Notes under the pieces: model-generated
The model's input: the letters and a program-made list of their open reading frames with translations, nothing else
Database searches by the model: none
Told to the model about the DNA's origin: nothing
DNA from: an uncultured Comamonadaceae bacterium
GTDB taxonomy: Bacteria; Pseudomonadota; Gammaproteobacteria; Burkholderiales; Burkholderiaceae
Direction: 5' to 3'
Assembly: GCA_946482595.1 (NCBI GenBank)
Contig: CAMLSD010000066.1
Location: 1 to 28,803 of the forward strand
DNA: 28,803 nucleotides
Position numbers and translations under genes: made by a program
Shown here: positions 6,744 to 15,530 of the stretch, piece by piece
Numbering within the stretch: position 1 is the stretch's first letter
How the letters are laid out: each line of letters starts with the position of its first letter

Positions 6744-9371
6744 ATGAACCTGAGACTGAAACTGCTGCTGGCCGGCGCCCTGGTGGGGCTGGTCGGTGCC
6801 GGGCTGGGCATCGCCTCGTTGTGGCAGGGCACCGATGCGATCGCCCGGTCGGGGCAGGCTGAACAGCAGGCGCTGCGGGTGCAGGTCGAACGTGATGCGC
6901 GACTGGCAGCGGTGCGCGACGTGCTGGCCAGCCGGGTGGCGGCACTGAAGGTGATGGCCACACAGCGCGGCACGATCGAGGCCCTGCGCGAGTTCAAGCA
7001 GGCCCTGGCCACCACGGGCACGGCTGCTCCGCCCACGCCCGATCCCGCGCCCGCCGCGCGTGCAACGCGCCCCGCTCGCGCCGCGGCGGCTGCGCCACCA
7101 GCCGCGGCCTCGGCCGCTGCTGCAGCCAGCGCCCCCGCCCCTGCGGCCGAGGCCCTGCGCGAAGACATGCTCACCTGGCTGCGCGAGAAGTACCAGCCCG
7201 AGGCCGCACGCCACTACCTCGGCACACCGGCCGACCTGTCCGGCGCCATGGCCGCGCGCAGCCCCGCCGCGGCATTGCTGCAGCATGCGTTCATCGTGCG
7301 CAATCCGCATGGCTGGCAGCAGCGCGACCAGCTCGTCTTTCCCGACGAGCCGACGGCCTACGGCCAGGTGCATGCGGTGCACCACCGTGCGCTGGCAAGG
7401 GCCCGGGTGCAGTTCCAGGTCGATGACTGGCTGCTGATCGACAGTGACACCGACCAGGTCGTGTACAGCGTGGCCAAGGACCTCGATTTCGCGAGCAATC
7501 TGGTCGACGGCCCGGCCGCGGCCAGCGCCCTGGCCGAAACCTATGCCAAGGTGCGGCGGGCGCGGTCGGCCGACGAACTGGCGCTGTCCGAGCTGGCGCC
7601 TTACCTGCCGGCCGCCGGGCGCCAGGCGATGTTTGCCGCCATGCCCGTGTTCGACGGCGACCTGCAGATCGGCGTGCTGGCCTGGCGCCTCGGGCCGGAC
7701 GCCTGGGCCCGGTCGGTCGACCCGGCGCCCAGCACGGCGGCCGGCGATCCCGCAGCACCGGTCGATGCCTTCCTGGTGGGACCGGACAAGCTGCTCCGCA
7801 CCGACCCGCAGGCCTGGCGCCAGGATGCCAAGGCCTACCTTGCCGCGCTGGGAGACACCGTGCCGCCGCCCAAGGCGGCGCTGGCCACCCACCGGGGCAG
7901 TGCGGTGGGCCTGGTGCCGGTCGACAGCCCGGCAGTGCGTGCCGCGCTGCAGGGCGAACGGGGCGTGACCCGCCAGGACGGGCCTGCGGGTGGGACCCAG
8001 CTGCTGGCCTATGCGCCGATCCGCCTCGACCTGCCCGGCGTGACCGAGCCCGGCTGGGTGCTGCTGACCAGCCTGAGCCTGGCGCCCAGCGCCGTGCCGC
8101 AGGCGCTGCCCAGCCTGCTGACCGGGCGTGCCGCACTGGGCGCGGCCGCCGCGCTGCTGCTGGGCGCGGCGCTGATGGCGGCCGCGGCCGGCTGGCTGCT
8201 GCAGCCGGTGCGTGCGCTGCAGGCCACGGTCGACCGGGTGGGTTCCGGCGACCTGGCCGCGCGTACCCAGCCGCAGGGCCATGACGAACTCGCTGCGGTG
8301 GCCCGCTCGGTGGACCGCCTGCTCGACGAGCGCCTGGCCCCGCTGGGGCAGGCCGCGCATGAGAACGAGGCACTGCACCAGTCGGTCGTCACGCTGCTCC
8401 AGACCGTCTTCCAGCTCGGGGCACGCGACCTCACCGCACGGGCCGAGGTGGGCGACGACCTGATCGGCACCCTGGCTGCGGCCATCAATCAGCTGGGCGA
8501 TGACACCGCTCGCACGCTCTCCGAGGTGCGCCACATCGCCGACCAGGTGCGCAGTGCCTGCGAGTTCGTCAATGAACAGGCGGTGCGGGTCGAGGAAACC
8601 TCGCAGATCGAGCGCCAGGCACTCGAAGGCATGGCCTCGGGGCTGAACCAGGCCACCTACCAGCTGGCCCAGATGGCCGCTCTGTCGGGCAACAGCGCCG
8701 AAGCAGCCGAACAGGCGGCCCAGGCCAATGACACGGCCCTGCAGGCGGTGGAGGCCAATGTGCGCGGGGCCGACCTGCTGCGCGAGTCGATCACCGAAGC
8801 CGAGCTGCGATTCAAGCGGCTGGGTGAACGCAGCCAGGAGGTGTCCACCGTGGTGGGCCTGGTGCAGTCGGTGGCCGAGCGCACGCATGTGCTGGCGCTC
8901 AATGCGTCGATGCAGGCGGCCACGGCCGGCGAGGCCGGGCGTGGGTTTGCGCTGGTGGCCGAGGAGGTGCAGCGCCTGGCCGAAAGCGCCCGCGAGGCCA
9001 CCGGCCAGATCGCCCAGCTCGTGCAGGGCATCCAGGTCGAGACCAGCGACACCCTGCTCACGCTCAACCGGCTCATTGCGCAGGCGGGCCGGCAGGCCGG
9101 ACTGGCCCGACAGGCCGGGGAACAGACGGTGCAGGCCCGCGACACCACGGCCCACCTGATCGACCTGGCCCGGCAGATCGGCGAGTTCTCGCAGGCGCAG
9201 TCGGCCTTGGCCGATGACCTGCGCGGGGCGCTGGACCAGCTCAACCGCGGCTCGTCGCACACCGCGATGGCCATCGAGCAGCAGACCGTCTCGGCCGCCA
9301 CGCTGGTCGAGTACGCTCGCCAGCTCACCGAATCCGTCGATCAATTCAAGTTGCCCAATCCACCGGCATGA
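6744..9371 (+). CDS. Methyl-accepting chemotaxis protein, PilJ-like
   Basis: The 875-residue receptor has TM1 (about 5-28), a large periplasmic part (about 29-458), TM2 (about 460-489), HAMP regions (about 490-600) and a coiled-coil MCP signalling domain. The hairpin tip is unmistakable: THVLALNASMQAATAGEAGR, then GFALVAEEVQRLAESA (about 712-748). The variant tip with MQAATAGEAG is closer to PilJ of type IV pilus chemosensory systems than to flagellar receptors. An Ala/Pro-rich low-complexity stretch (about 91-136) interrupts the periplasmic domain, which may be a Cache-type sensor. The ligand is unknown. AAGGA lies 8 nt before the ATG. The stop overlaps the start of the next gene as ATGA. 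No CheR or CheB gene is nearby, so adaptation by methylation may not be used. Confidence 0.9.
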   Translation: MNLRLKLLLAGALVGLVGAGLGIASLWQGTDAIARSGQAEQQALRVQVERDARLAAVRDVLASRVAALKVMATQRGTIEALREFKQALATTGTAAPPTPDPAPAARATRPARAAAAAPPAAASAAAAASAPAPAAEALREDMLTWLREKYQPEAARHYLGTPADLSGAMAARSPAAALLQHAFIVRNPHGWQQRDQLVFPDEPTAYGQVHAVHHRALARARVQFQVDDWLLIDSDTDQVVYSVAKDLDFASNLVDGPAAASALAETYAKVRRARSADELALSELAPYLPAAGRQAMFAAMPVFDGDLQIGVLAWRLGPDAWARSVDPAPSTAAGDPAAPVDAFLVGPDKLLRTDPQAWRQDAKAYLAALGDTVPPPKAALATHRGSAVGLVPVDSPAVRAALQGERGVTRQDGPAGGTQLLAYAPIRLDLPGVTEPGWVLLTSLSLAPSAVPQALPSLLTGRAALGAAAALLLGAALMAAAAGWLLQPVRALQATVDRVGSGDLAARTQPQGHDELAAVARSVDRLLDERLAPLGQAAHENEALHQSVVTLLQTVFQLGARDLTARAEVGDDLIGTLAAAINQLGDDTARTLSEVRHIADQVRSACEFVNEQAVRVEETSQIERQALEGMASGLNQATYQLAQMAALSGNSAEAAEQAAQANDTALQAVEANVRGADLLRESITEAELRFKRLGERSQEVSTVVGLVQSVAERTHVLALNASMQAATAGEAGRGFALVAEEVQRLAESAREATGQIAQLVQGIQVETSDTLLTLNRLIAQAGRQAGLARQAGEQTVQARDTTAHLIDLARQIGEFSQAQSALADDLRGALDQLNRGSSHTAMAIEQQTVSAATLVEYARQLTESVDQFKLPNPPA

Positions 9372-9388
9372 CCTCCACCGGCATGACC
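9359..9388 (+). repeat. 15-bp perfect tandem duplication at a stop/start junction
   Basis: TCCACCGGCATGACC occurs twice head to tail (9359-9373, 9374-9388). Each copy contains ATGA, the overlapping start of the CheA-like gene and stop of the receptor gene. Because 15 bp is five codons, the CheA-like gene has two in-frame ATGs (9368 and 9383). Confidence 0.95.
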
Positions 9389-11854
9389 CACCCCGGCACC
9401 ACCTCGCCCGGCGCCCTCCCGTCCGACGGCACCCCTCTGGCCGCCTTGCGGGCGAGCTTCGAGCGCACTGCGTCCGAGATCGACACCGCCTTGCTGCAGT
9501 GGCTGACCGACCCGGGGCATGGCCGCAGCCATGGCCTGCTGGCGGCCAGCCTGCTGGGGCGGCTGGGCAGTGCGGCGCGTGGCGCCGGTCTCAAAGGCCT
9601 GGCCATCGTGATGGAGCTGCTGCGCGATAGCCTGCAGCTGATGGCCGGGTTTGAGGGCGACGAGCTGGCCGAGGCCCACGACTGGATCACCCGCTGGCAT
9701 CCGCCGGTGGCAGCCAGCCTGGCCGCGCCGGGCCAGCCGCAGGCGACGGCCGACCTGGCCGAGTTCCTGCTGGCCAGCCCCGTGCCGCCCACCCGCGCCC
9801 AGGTCGACGAGCTGTGCCGCCTGCTGGCCAAGCGAGGCAACGATGCGCCCCCCGAGCCTGCCGCGGCACCCGTGCCTTCACCTTCGCCTTCGACTTTTGC
9901 CGCCCCGCCCGCAGGCGAGTCACCCGACTTGCACCCCCGCGACCTGCCGGCGGTGCCCACCCGGCCGCAGACCCTGCTCGACGACGACATCGTGCTGCCG
10001 GCACCCTCCGCCGTGCCGCCGGCCACCGCCCCGGTCGACGAGCGGGCCGGCTCGATGGTGGCGGCCGGCACCTTCGATCAACTGGTGCGCCGCGCCGCGC
10101 AGGCGCTGATGCACCACGGCCGGATCGACGAACTCTGGCGCCAGGCCGACACCCAGCTTGCGGCCTGGGCGGCTGCGCAACGGCGTCTCGATGAAAGGCT
10201 TGAAGCCCTGGACCTGGCGCTGGACCGCCATGTGGTGCACGTCCAGGGCCGTGAAGGAGGGCAGGGCGACCCGCTTGAACTCGATCGCTGCCAGGAGCTG
10301 CAGACCCTGAGCCGTTTTGCCAGTGAAGCCGCGGCCGAGGCCCGCCAGCAGGCCCAGGGCGCGCGCGAGGCGGTGCAGTCGCTCCAGCCGGGGCATCGCA
10401 GCCTGGGCCAGCAGCTCAACGAGCAGCATCGCGAGCTGCTGGCCGCCCGCCTGGTGCCGGTGCAGTCGGTTGCCGACCGGCTGCGCCGCGGCGTGGCCCT
10501 GGCCGCCGCCGCAGCCGGCCGACCGGTGCGGCTGCAGATCGACGGCGAGGCCGTGATGATCGGTGCCGACGTGCTTGATCGCCTGGTCGACCCCTTGCTG
10601 CACCTGCTGCGCAATGCCGTGCAGCATGGCATCGAGTCGGCTGACGAGCGTGACCGTGCCGGCAAACCTGCGGGCGGCACGGTGCGGCTGCAGTTCAGCC
10701 AGGAGCCCCGCCGCGTGCGTGTCATCTGCGAGGACGACGGCCGCGGCGTCGATCTGGCGGCCGTGCGCCACCGTGCCGAAACCCTGGGGCTGGTCGCGCC
10801 AGGCGCGCCGGCCTCACCGTCGGAGCTGCTGCGCCTGCTGCTGCTGCCCGGGTTCTCCACGCGCGAGGCGGTGACACCGTTGAGCGGCCGGGGTGTCGGC
10901 CTGGACTTTGTCGCCGACCGCGTGCGAGCTATGCTCGGGCGCATCGAGCTGGCCTGTCCGAGCGGTTCGGGCCTGCGCATCACGCTCAGCCTGCCGGCCA
11001 GCGGCAACCTGCTGCATGCCCTGATCGTCGAGGCCGGTGGCCATGCCTGTGCGCTGCCCAGTGAATCGGTGTCGCTGGCCCTCGCCGCCGGGCAGGGCGA
11101 GATCGTGCCGGATGACAGCTCGGGCGCGACCCGTGTCTTCCGGTATGCCAGCCGGACCTGGCCGTGCCACGCGCTGGCCGGATGGCTGGGCGCAGCACCC
11201 GCGCTGCCGGCGCAAGGCCCGCACCCGGTGGTGCTGGTGCACGGAGCCGACGGCGAGATCGCGTTGCAGGTCGAGCGCATCGTCGACTCCCGCGAACTCG
11301 TGTTGCAGGACATCGGCCCCGTGTTGCGGCGCCTGCGCGGCCTGGCCGGCGGGACGGTGCGCAGCGATGGCAGCGTGGTGTTCGTGCTCGACCTGCCGGC
11401 CCTGGAGCGTGCGGCCGGTGCCGGCGTCGACGCCGCCGCGGCGCCGCGACTGGCCGAACGGGCCCGCGCGCGACGCCATCGTGTGCTGGTGGTCGACGAC
11501 ACCGCCTCGGCCCGCCAGGCCATCGGCCAGGTCCTGCGCGATGCAGGCCACGAGGTCGAACTCGCCAGTGACGGGCAGGCCGCCCTGGAGCTGCTGATCG
11601 CCCGCCCGGCCGACCTGGTCATCAGCGACCTCGAGATGCCCGGCATGGACGGCCTGGCGCTCACGCGCCGGCTGCGCGCTTCGCGCCTGTGGGCGCAGCT
11701 GCCGGTGGTGATCGTCAGCGCCCATACGCGTGACGCCGACGTGCAGTCGGCCGGTGCGGCCGGCGCCAATGTGTTTCTCGGCAAGCCCTATGCAGACGAA
11801 GACCTGCTGGCGGAAGTCCAGCACCTGCTGGCAAGCACGTCCGTGCCCGGCTGA
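9368..11854 (+). CDS. CheA-like hybrid kinase with CheW and REC domains (PilL/ChpA-like), Hpt degenerate
   Basis: The 828-residue protein has an N-terminal helical region (about 20-150), a Pro/Ala linker (160-228), a CheA-type dimerisation region (about 300-380, ending LLAARLVPVQSVADRLRRG), an HATPase (N box HLLRNAVQHGIE 412-423, G1 EDDGRG 455-460, G2 SGRGVGLD 506-513), a CheW-like domain (about 545-690) and a receiver (Asp710/711, phospho-Asp754 in ISDLEMPGMDG, Lys806). The N-terminal segment LLGRLGSAARGAGLKGLA resembles an Hpt motif (HTLKGSARxAGL), but the phosphorylated His position is Leu63, and no other Hpt is seen. Full PilL/ChpA proteins carry several Hpt domains and are usually far longer. 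The start overlaps the receptor stop, so translation is coupled. Confidence 0.85.
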   Translation: MTSTGMTHPGTTSPGALPSDGTPLAALRASFERTASEIDTALLQWLTDPGHGRSHGLLAASLLGRLGSAARGAGLKGLAIVMELLRDSLQLMAGFEGDELAEAHDWITRWHPPVAASLAAPGQPQATADLAEFLLASPVPPTRAQVDELCRLLAKRGNDAPPEPAAAPVPSPSPSTFAAPPAGESPDLHPRDLPAVPTRPQTLLDDDIVLPAPSAVPPATAPVDERAGSMVAAGTFDQLVRRAAQALMHHGRIDELWRQADTQLAAWAAAQRRLDERLEALDLALDRHVVHVQGREGGQGDPLELDRCQELQTLSRFASEAAAEARQQAQGAREAVQSLQPGHRSLGQQLNEQHRELLAARLVPVQSVADRLRRGVALAAAAAGRPVRLQIDGEAVMIGADVLDRLVDPLLHLLRNAVQHGIESADERDRAGKPAGGTVRLQFSQEPRRVRVICEDDGRGVDLAAVRHRAETLGLVAPGAPASPSELLRLLLLPGFSTREAVTPLSGRGVGLDFVADRVRAMLGRIELACPSGSGLRITLSLPASGNLLHALIVEAGGHACALPSESVSLALAAGQGEIVPDDSSGATRVFRYASRTWPCHALAGWLGAAPALPAQGPHPVVLVHGADGEIALQVERIVDSRELVLQDIGPVLRRLRGLAGGTVRSDGSVVFVLDLPALERAAGAGVDAAAAPRLAERARARRHRVLVVDDTASARQAIGQVLRDAGHEVELASDGQAALELLIARPADLVISDLEMPGMDGLALTRRLRASRLWAQLPVVIVSAHTRDADVQSAGAAGANVFLGKPYADEDLLAEVQHLLASTSVPG

Positions 11855-11869
11855 TCCCGCCGGCGGCGC

Positions 11870-12778
11870 TCAGGGATCGGTGCGGGCCCGGCCGAAGCGG
11901 GCCGGACCCAGCACCGCCAGCAGGGCCGCGGCCAGGATCAGGCCGCCGCCCAGCACGGTGTGGGCCGCCAGGGTCTCGTTGCCCCACAGCACGGCCGAGA
12001 TCGACGCAAACAGCACCTCGGTCAGCATCACCACGGCGGTCACATTGGCCGGCAGGCGGGCTGCGCCGAACTGGTAGGCCAGGTTCGACAGCATGAACAC
12101 CACGCCCAGCCCCGCCACGATCAGCAGCCAGCCCATCTGCGGGCTGGGCGGCCATGCGGCCAGGCCCCGCATGGCCAGCACGCTGCCGCTCACCGCGGCC
12201 ACCGCCACGCAACCCAGCAGCATGGCCACGGCCCGGCCTTCCTCGTGGGTGCGATGGGCCACGCGTCGCAGCACCACGCTGTTGAGGGCAAAACTGAACC
12301 CACCGAGCAGCCCGAGCCAGTCGGCCAGGCCGTGCGGCAGCGGCCAGGTGCCGCCAGGCGGGCGCAGCACGATCATCGCGCCGGCCAGCGCCAGCAGCAC
12401 GCGCACCCCGGCGTGCAGCGTCAGGCGTTCATGCAGCACCAGGCGGGCCAGCAGCACCGTCCACAGCGGCATCAGGTAGAACAGCAGCACCACACGCACC
12501 ACCTCGCCGATGCTCACGGCCCAGTTGAAGGCGGCATTGGTGATACCCGAGCACAGTGCGAGGATCCACAAGGGGCCGGGTTGCAGCACCTGGCGCAGCG
12601 CCTGCGGACGCCAGGCCGCGATGCCGGCGGCAGCCAGGGCATAGATGGCCACGATGGCCCACAGCGGGTGCAGTCCGAGCGTATTCAGGGTGCGAAACGG
12701 CCACCAGGCCACCCCCCACACCAGCGCATTGAACAGCAGGGCCAGGACAGGCCAGGACGAGGACGCGGCAACGCTCAT
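11870..12778 (-). CDS. DMT superfamily transporter (EamA family)
   Basis: The 302-residue protein has about ten hydrophobic helices in two EamA repeats (about 9-140 and 153-290), with typical segments such as FNALVWGVAWWPFRTL at the start and VMLTEVLFASISAVLWGNE in the second repeat. EamA-type DMT proteins are inner-membrane exporters or uptake carriers of amino acids, nucleobases and other metabolites; the substrate cannot be read from sequence. The ATG at 12778 lies 18 nt after the lplT stop with no clear SD, so it is probably co-transcribed with lplT. It is convergent with the CheA-like gene, with only 15 bp between the stops and no obvious terminator there. Confidence 0.88.
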   Translation of the reverse strand: MSVAASSSWPVLALLFNALVWGVAWWPFRTLNTLGLHPLWAIVAIYALAAAGIAAWRPQALRQVLQPGPLWILALCSGITNAAFNWAVSIGEVVRVVLLFYLMPLWTVLLARLVLHERLTLHAGVRVLLALAGAMIVLRPPGGTWPLPHGLADWLGLLGGFSFALNSVVLRRVAHRTHEEGRAVAMLLGCVAVAAVSGSVLAMRGLAAWPPSPQMGWLLIVAGLGVVFMLSNLAYQFGAARLPANVTAVVMLTEVLFASISAVLWGNETLAAHTVLGGGLILAAALLAVLGPARFGRARTDP

Positions 12779-12796
12779 GCGAGGGACGGTGCCGGT

Positions 12797-14074
12797 TCAG
12801 TGGTGGTCGGTGCGGGCCAGCTCCAGCAGCTTCTCGACCTCGTCGCGGTGGTGCACGAGGTTGTGCTCGTGCCAGCGCTTGATCAGCCACATCGTGCCGG
12901 CCACGACCACACCGAAGATCGTGATCGCACCGAAGGCCGACATGCCGAACTTGGTCATGCCGGTGTAGAGCGCACCCAGGCCCAGGATGCAGGCCTGTTC
13001 GTTGAAGTTCTGCACGGCGATCGAGCGGCCGGCGCCCATCAGGTTGTGGCCGCGATGCTGCAGCAGCGCATTCATCGGCACCACCAGGAAGCCGCCCAGG
13101 CCACCCAGCAGGATCAGGAAGGGCGCGGCGACGAACACGTTCGAGATGAAGTTCATCGCGATGACCAGCACGCCCATCGCGATGCCCAGCGGGATCACGC
13201 GTGTGGCCATGTCCAGCTTCATGCGCACCGAGGCCACCACCGCGCCCACCGCCGTGCCCACCGCCACCACCCCCACGAGCGATGAGGCCTGGGTCGTGGT
13301 GTAGCCCAGCGCGGCGGCAGCCCAGGCCAGCACGATGTAGCGCAGGTTGCCCGACACCCCCCAGAACAGCGTGGTGGTGGCCAGCGAGATCTGGCCCAGG
13401 CGGTCGCGCCACAGGCGGCGGTTGCAGGTGCTGAAGTCGCGCAGCATGTCCATCGGCGTGCCGGGCAAGGGCTGCAGTGGCGCTTCGGTGCGCGGGATGT
13501 AGAGGTTGAAGACGGCCGCCAGCACGTACAGCACGATCAGCGAGGCGATCGCCGCCTCGGGCGCGGTGTCGATGCCCAGCGACACGCCGGGCAGGTCCAC
13601 GGCCAGCAGGTGCGGCGCGATGGCCGGGCCGACCAGCTGGCCGCCCAGCAGCACCCCCAGGATGATCGAGGCGATGGTCAGCCCTTCGATCCAGCCATTG
13701 GCCTTGACCAGCTGGGAGGGCGGCAGCAGTTCGGTGAGGATGCCGTACTTGGCCGGCGAGTAGGCGGCCGCCCCCAGGCCGACGATGGCATAGGACATCA
13801 GCGGGTGGGTGCCGAACAGCATCATCAGGCAGCCCACGACCTTGATCGTGTTCGAGATGAACATGACCTTGCCCTTGGGGATGAAGTCGGCAAAGGCACC
13901 GACAAACGGTGCCAGCACCACATAGAAGAGCGCGAACATCGGCACCAGCGCCGCGCGCTGCCACTCGCCGGCGCCCGAGGTGCGCAGCAGCTCGACGGCC
14001 GCAACGAACAAGGCGTTGTCTGCCAGCGAGCTGAAGAACTGCGCCGACATGATGGTGTAGAAGCCTTTTTTCAT
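12797..14074 (-). CDS. lplT: Lysophospholipid transporter LplT (MFS)
   Basis: The protein of about 425 residues is a major facilitator family member with about 12 helices. It begins MKKGFYTIMSAQFFSSLADN, which matches LplT closely. Other LplT-like segments are PMFALFYVVLAPFVGAFADF, IKVVGCLMMLFG, AAYSPAKYGILTELLPPSQL and VKANGWIEGLTIASIILGVL. In E. coli LplT flips lysophospholipids inward across the inner membrane for re-acylation by Aas; no aas gene is seen here. The start at 14074 was chosen by family alignment. An in-frame ATG at 14134 would add 20 residues lacking family similarity but has an AGGGG-like SD, so it cannot be excluded. lplT is divergent from alr, an arrangement I recall from other Burkholderiales. 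Confidence 0.9.
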   Translation of the reverse strand: MKKGFYTIMSAQFFSSLADNALFVAAVELLRTSGAGEWQRAALVPMFALFYVVLAPFVGAFADFIPKGKVMFISNTIKVVGCLMMLFGTHPLMSYAIVGLGAAAYSPAKYGILTELLPPSQLVKANGWIEGLTIASIILGVLLGGQLVGPAIAPHLLAVDLPGVSLGIDTAPEAAIASLIVLYVLAAVFNLYIPRTEAPLQPLPGTPMDMLRDFSTCNRRLWRDRLGQISLATTTLFWGVSGNLRYIVLAWAAAALGYTTTQASSLVGVVAVGTAVGAVVASVRMKLDMATRVIPLGIAMGVLVIAMNFISNVFVAAPFLILLGGLGGFLVVPMNALLQHRGHNLMGAGRSIAVQNFNEQACILGLGALYTGMTKFGMSAFGAITIFGVVVAGTMWLIKRWHEHNLVHHRDEVEKLLELARTDHH

Positions 14075-14166
14075 TCGATCACTGCTTGGTCGCCGGCTTC
14101 CGATTGCGCTGTCCCCTGTGCGTTGCCCGGCCATGCCCCTGGTCTTGTGGCGTCGGGCCGCCCGGG

Positions 14167-14172
14167 TTTATA
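14167..14172 (-). promoter_or_regulatory. Candidate -10 element for lplT
   Basis: The minus strand reads TATAAA here, in the otherwise GC-rich gap between lplT and alr. It is about 90 nt upstream of the preferred lplT start (14074) and about 33 nt upstream of the alternative ATG (14134). There is no convincing -35 hexamer at 17 bp. The rest of the divergent gap holds GC-rich tracts and no gene. Confidence 0.35.
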
Positions 14173-14278
14173 GCATGCGGCCCGCCCCCCCTCGGGGCGG
14201 TCGGGGGTCGAACAATCCACGCCCGAGCCGCCCACCGGGCGTGTTTTGCACGGGAGGGGCGCTGGCAGAATGAGACAC

Positions 14279-15394
14279 ATGCCACGTCCGATCCAAGCCC
14301 TCATCCACACCGATGCCCTGGCGCACAACCTGCGCCGCGCCCGCCAGGCCGCCCCCGACGCCAAGGTCTGGGCCGTGGTCAAGGCCAATGCCTATGGCCA
14401 CGGCATCGAACGCGCCTATGCCGGCCTGCAGTCGGCCGACGGCTTTGCCCTGCTTGACCTGGCCGAGGCCGAACGCGTGCGGGCGCTGGGCTGGCGCGGG
14501 CCCATCCTGCTGCTTGAAGGCTGTTTCGAGGCCCGCGACCTCGAACTGTGTTCGCGCCTGAACCTGTGGCACACGGTGCACTGCGACGAACAGATCGACT
14601 GGCTGGCCACCCACAAGACCACCTGGCCGCACCGGGTCTTCCTCAAGCTCAATTCGGGCATGAACCGGCTGGGCTTCACCCCGGCGGCGTTTCGCACCGC
14701 CTGGATGCGACTGTCCGGCCTGACGCAGGTCGACGAGATCTCGCTGATGACCCATTTCTCCGATGCCGACGGCCCGGCGGGCATCGCACACCAGATGGCC
14801 GTGTTCGAGGCGGCGGCCGAAGGCCTGGCCGGTGAACGTTCGGTCTGCAACAGCGCCGCCACCTTGCGGTTTGCCGGCAGCAACCCGGCCGCACGGGGCG
14901 ACTGGGTGCGCCCGGGCATCCTGGTCTACGGCTCGGCGCCCGACTTTCCCGCCGGCACGGTCGACAGCTGGGGCCTGCAGCCCACGATGACGCTGAAGTC
15001 GCACCTGATCGGCATCCAGCACCTGCAGGCCGGCGACACGGTCGGCTACGGCAGCACCTTCCGGGCCGACGGCCCCTTGCGCATCGGTGTGGTGGCCTGC
15101 GGTTATGCCGACGGCTACCCGCGCCACTGCGGCACCGGCACCCCGGTGCTGGTCGACGGTGTGCGCACCCGCCTGGTGGGCCGGGTCTCGATGGACATGG
15201 TCACGGTCGACCTGACCCCGGTGCCCCACGCGGGCCTGGGCAGTGAAGTCACGCTGTGGGGCCGCGGGCCGCAGGGGGCGGTCCTGCCCATCGACGAGGT
15301 GGCGCAGGCGGCCGGCACGGTGGGTTACGAGCTGATGTGCGCGCTGGCGCAGCGTGTGCCGGTGGTGGCCGAGCCGGGGGCGGCCGGCGCCTGA
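14279..15394 (+). CDS. alr: Alanine racemase
   Basis: The 371-residue PLP enzyme interconverts L- and D-alanine for peptidoglycan synthesis. The N-terminal TIM barrel has the PLP lysine in [12 protein letters not shown] (Lys35). The C-terminal domain has the catalytic tyrosine in [10 protein letters not shown] (Tyr257) and the family signatures [11 protein letters not shown] and [12 protein letters not shown]. The length is normal. The start is uncertain: [20 protein letters not shown] at 14279 fits the family, but an in-frame ATG at 14270 stands about 11 nt after GGGAGGGG and could be used, adding only three residues. The gene is divergent from lplT. radA, often next to alr in this group, is absent; a thioesterase gene follows after 136 bp instead. 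Confidence 0.94.
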   Translation: MPRPIQALIHTDALAHNLRRARQAAPDAKVWAVVKANAYGHGIERAYAGLQSADGFALLDLAEAERVRALGWRGPILLLEGCFEARDLELCSRLNLWHTVHCDEQIDWLATHKTTWPHRVFLKLNSGMNRLGFTPAAFRTAWMRLSGLTQVDEISLMTHFSDADGPAGIAHQMAVFEAAAEGLAGERSVCNSAATLRFAGSNPAARGDWVRPGILVYGSAPDFPAGTVDSWGLQPTMTLKSHLIGIQHLQAGDTVGYGSTFRADGPLRIGVVACGYADGYPRHCGTGTPVLVDGVRTRLVGRVSMDMVTVDLTPVPHAGLGSEVTLWGRGPQGAVLPIDEVAQAAGTVGYELMCALAQRVPVVAEPGAAGA

Positions 15395-15530
15395 GGCGGG
15401 AGTGGCGTGCGGCGACGCCGCCCGCCCTGGCTGCACCGGCGGCATGAATCCTGCACACGCTTTGCATGGACAATCCGCCCACGTCCCCTGCATGACGCAT
15501 GGTGGCGCATCACCAGGAACAGCCCGACCC

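Noticed and set aside
6702..9344. An 880-codon open frame on the minus strand opposite the receptor gene
   Set aside because: It is antisense to a gene with clear MCP motifs, has no SD-supported start, and its translation (rich in Gly, His, Arg, Gln) resembles no family. Long antisense frames are normal in high-GC DNA with G/C at third codon positions.
11855..11869. Terminator between the CheA-like gene and the DMT transporter
   Set aside because: The 15-bp gap holds no stable stem with a U-tract; neither gene shows a recognisable terminator here.
14244..14271. A -35/-10 pair for alr giving a leaderless mRNA
   Set aside because: CAGAAT at 14266-14271 is acceptable as a -10, but no -35 match is found at a proper distance, and a GGGAGGGG SD upstream argues against a leaderless start.
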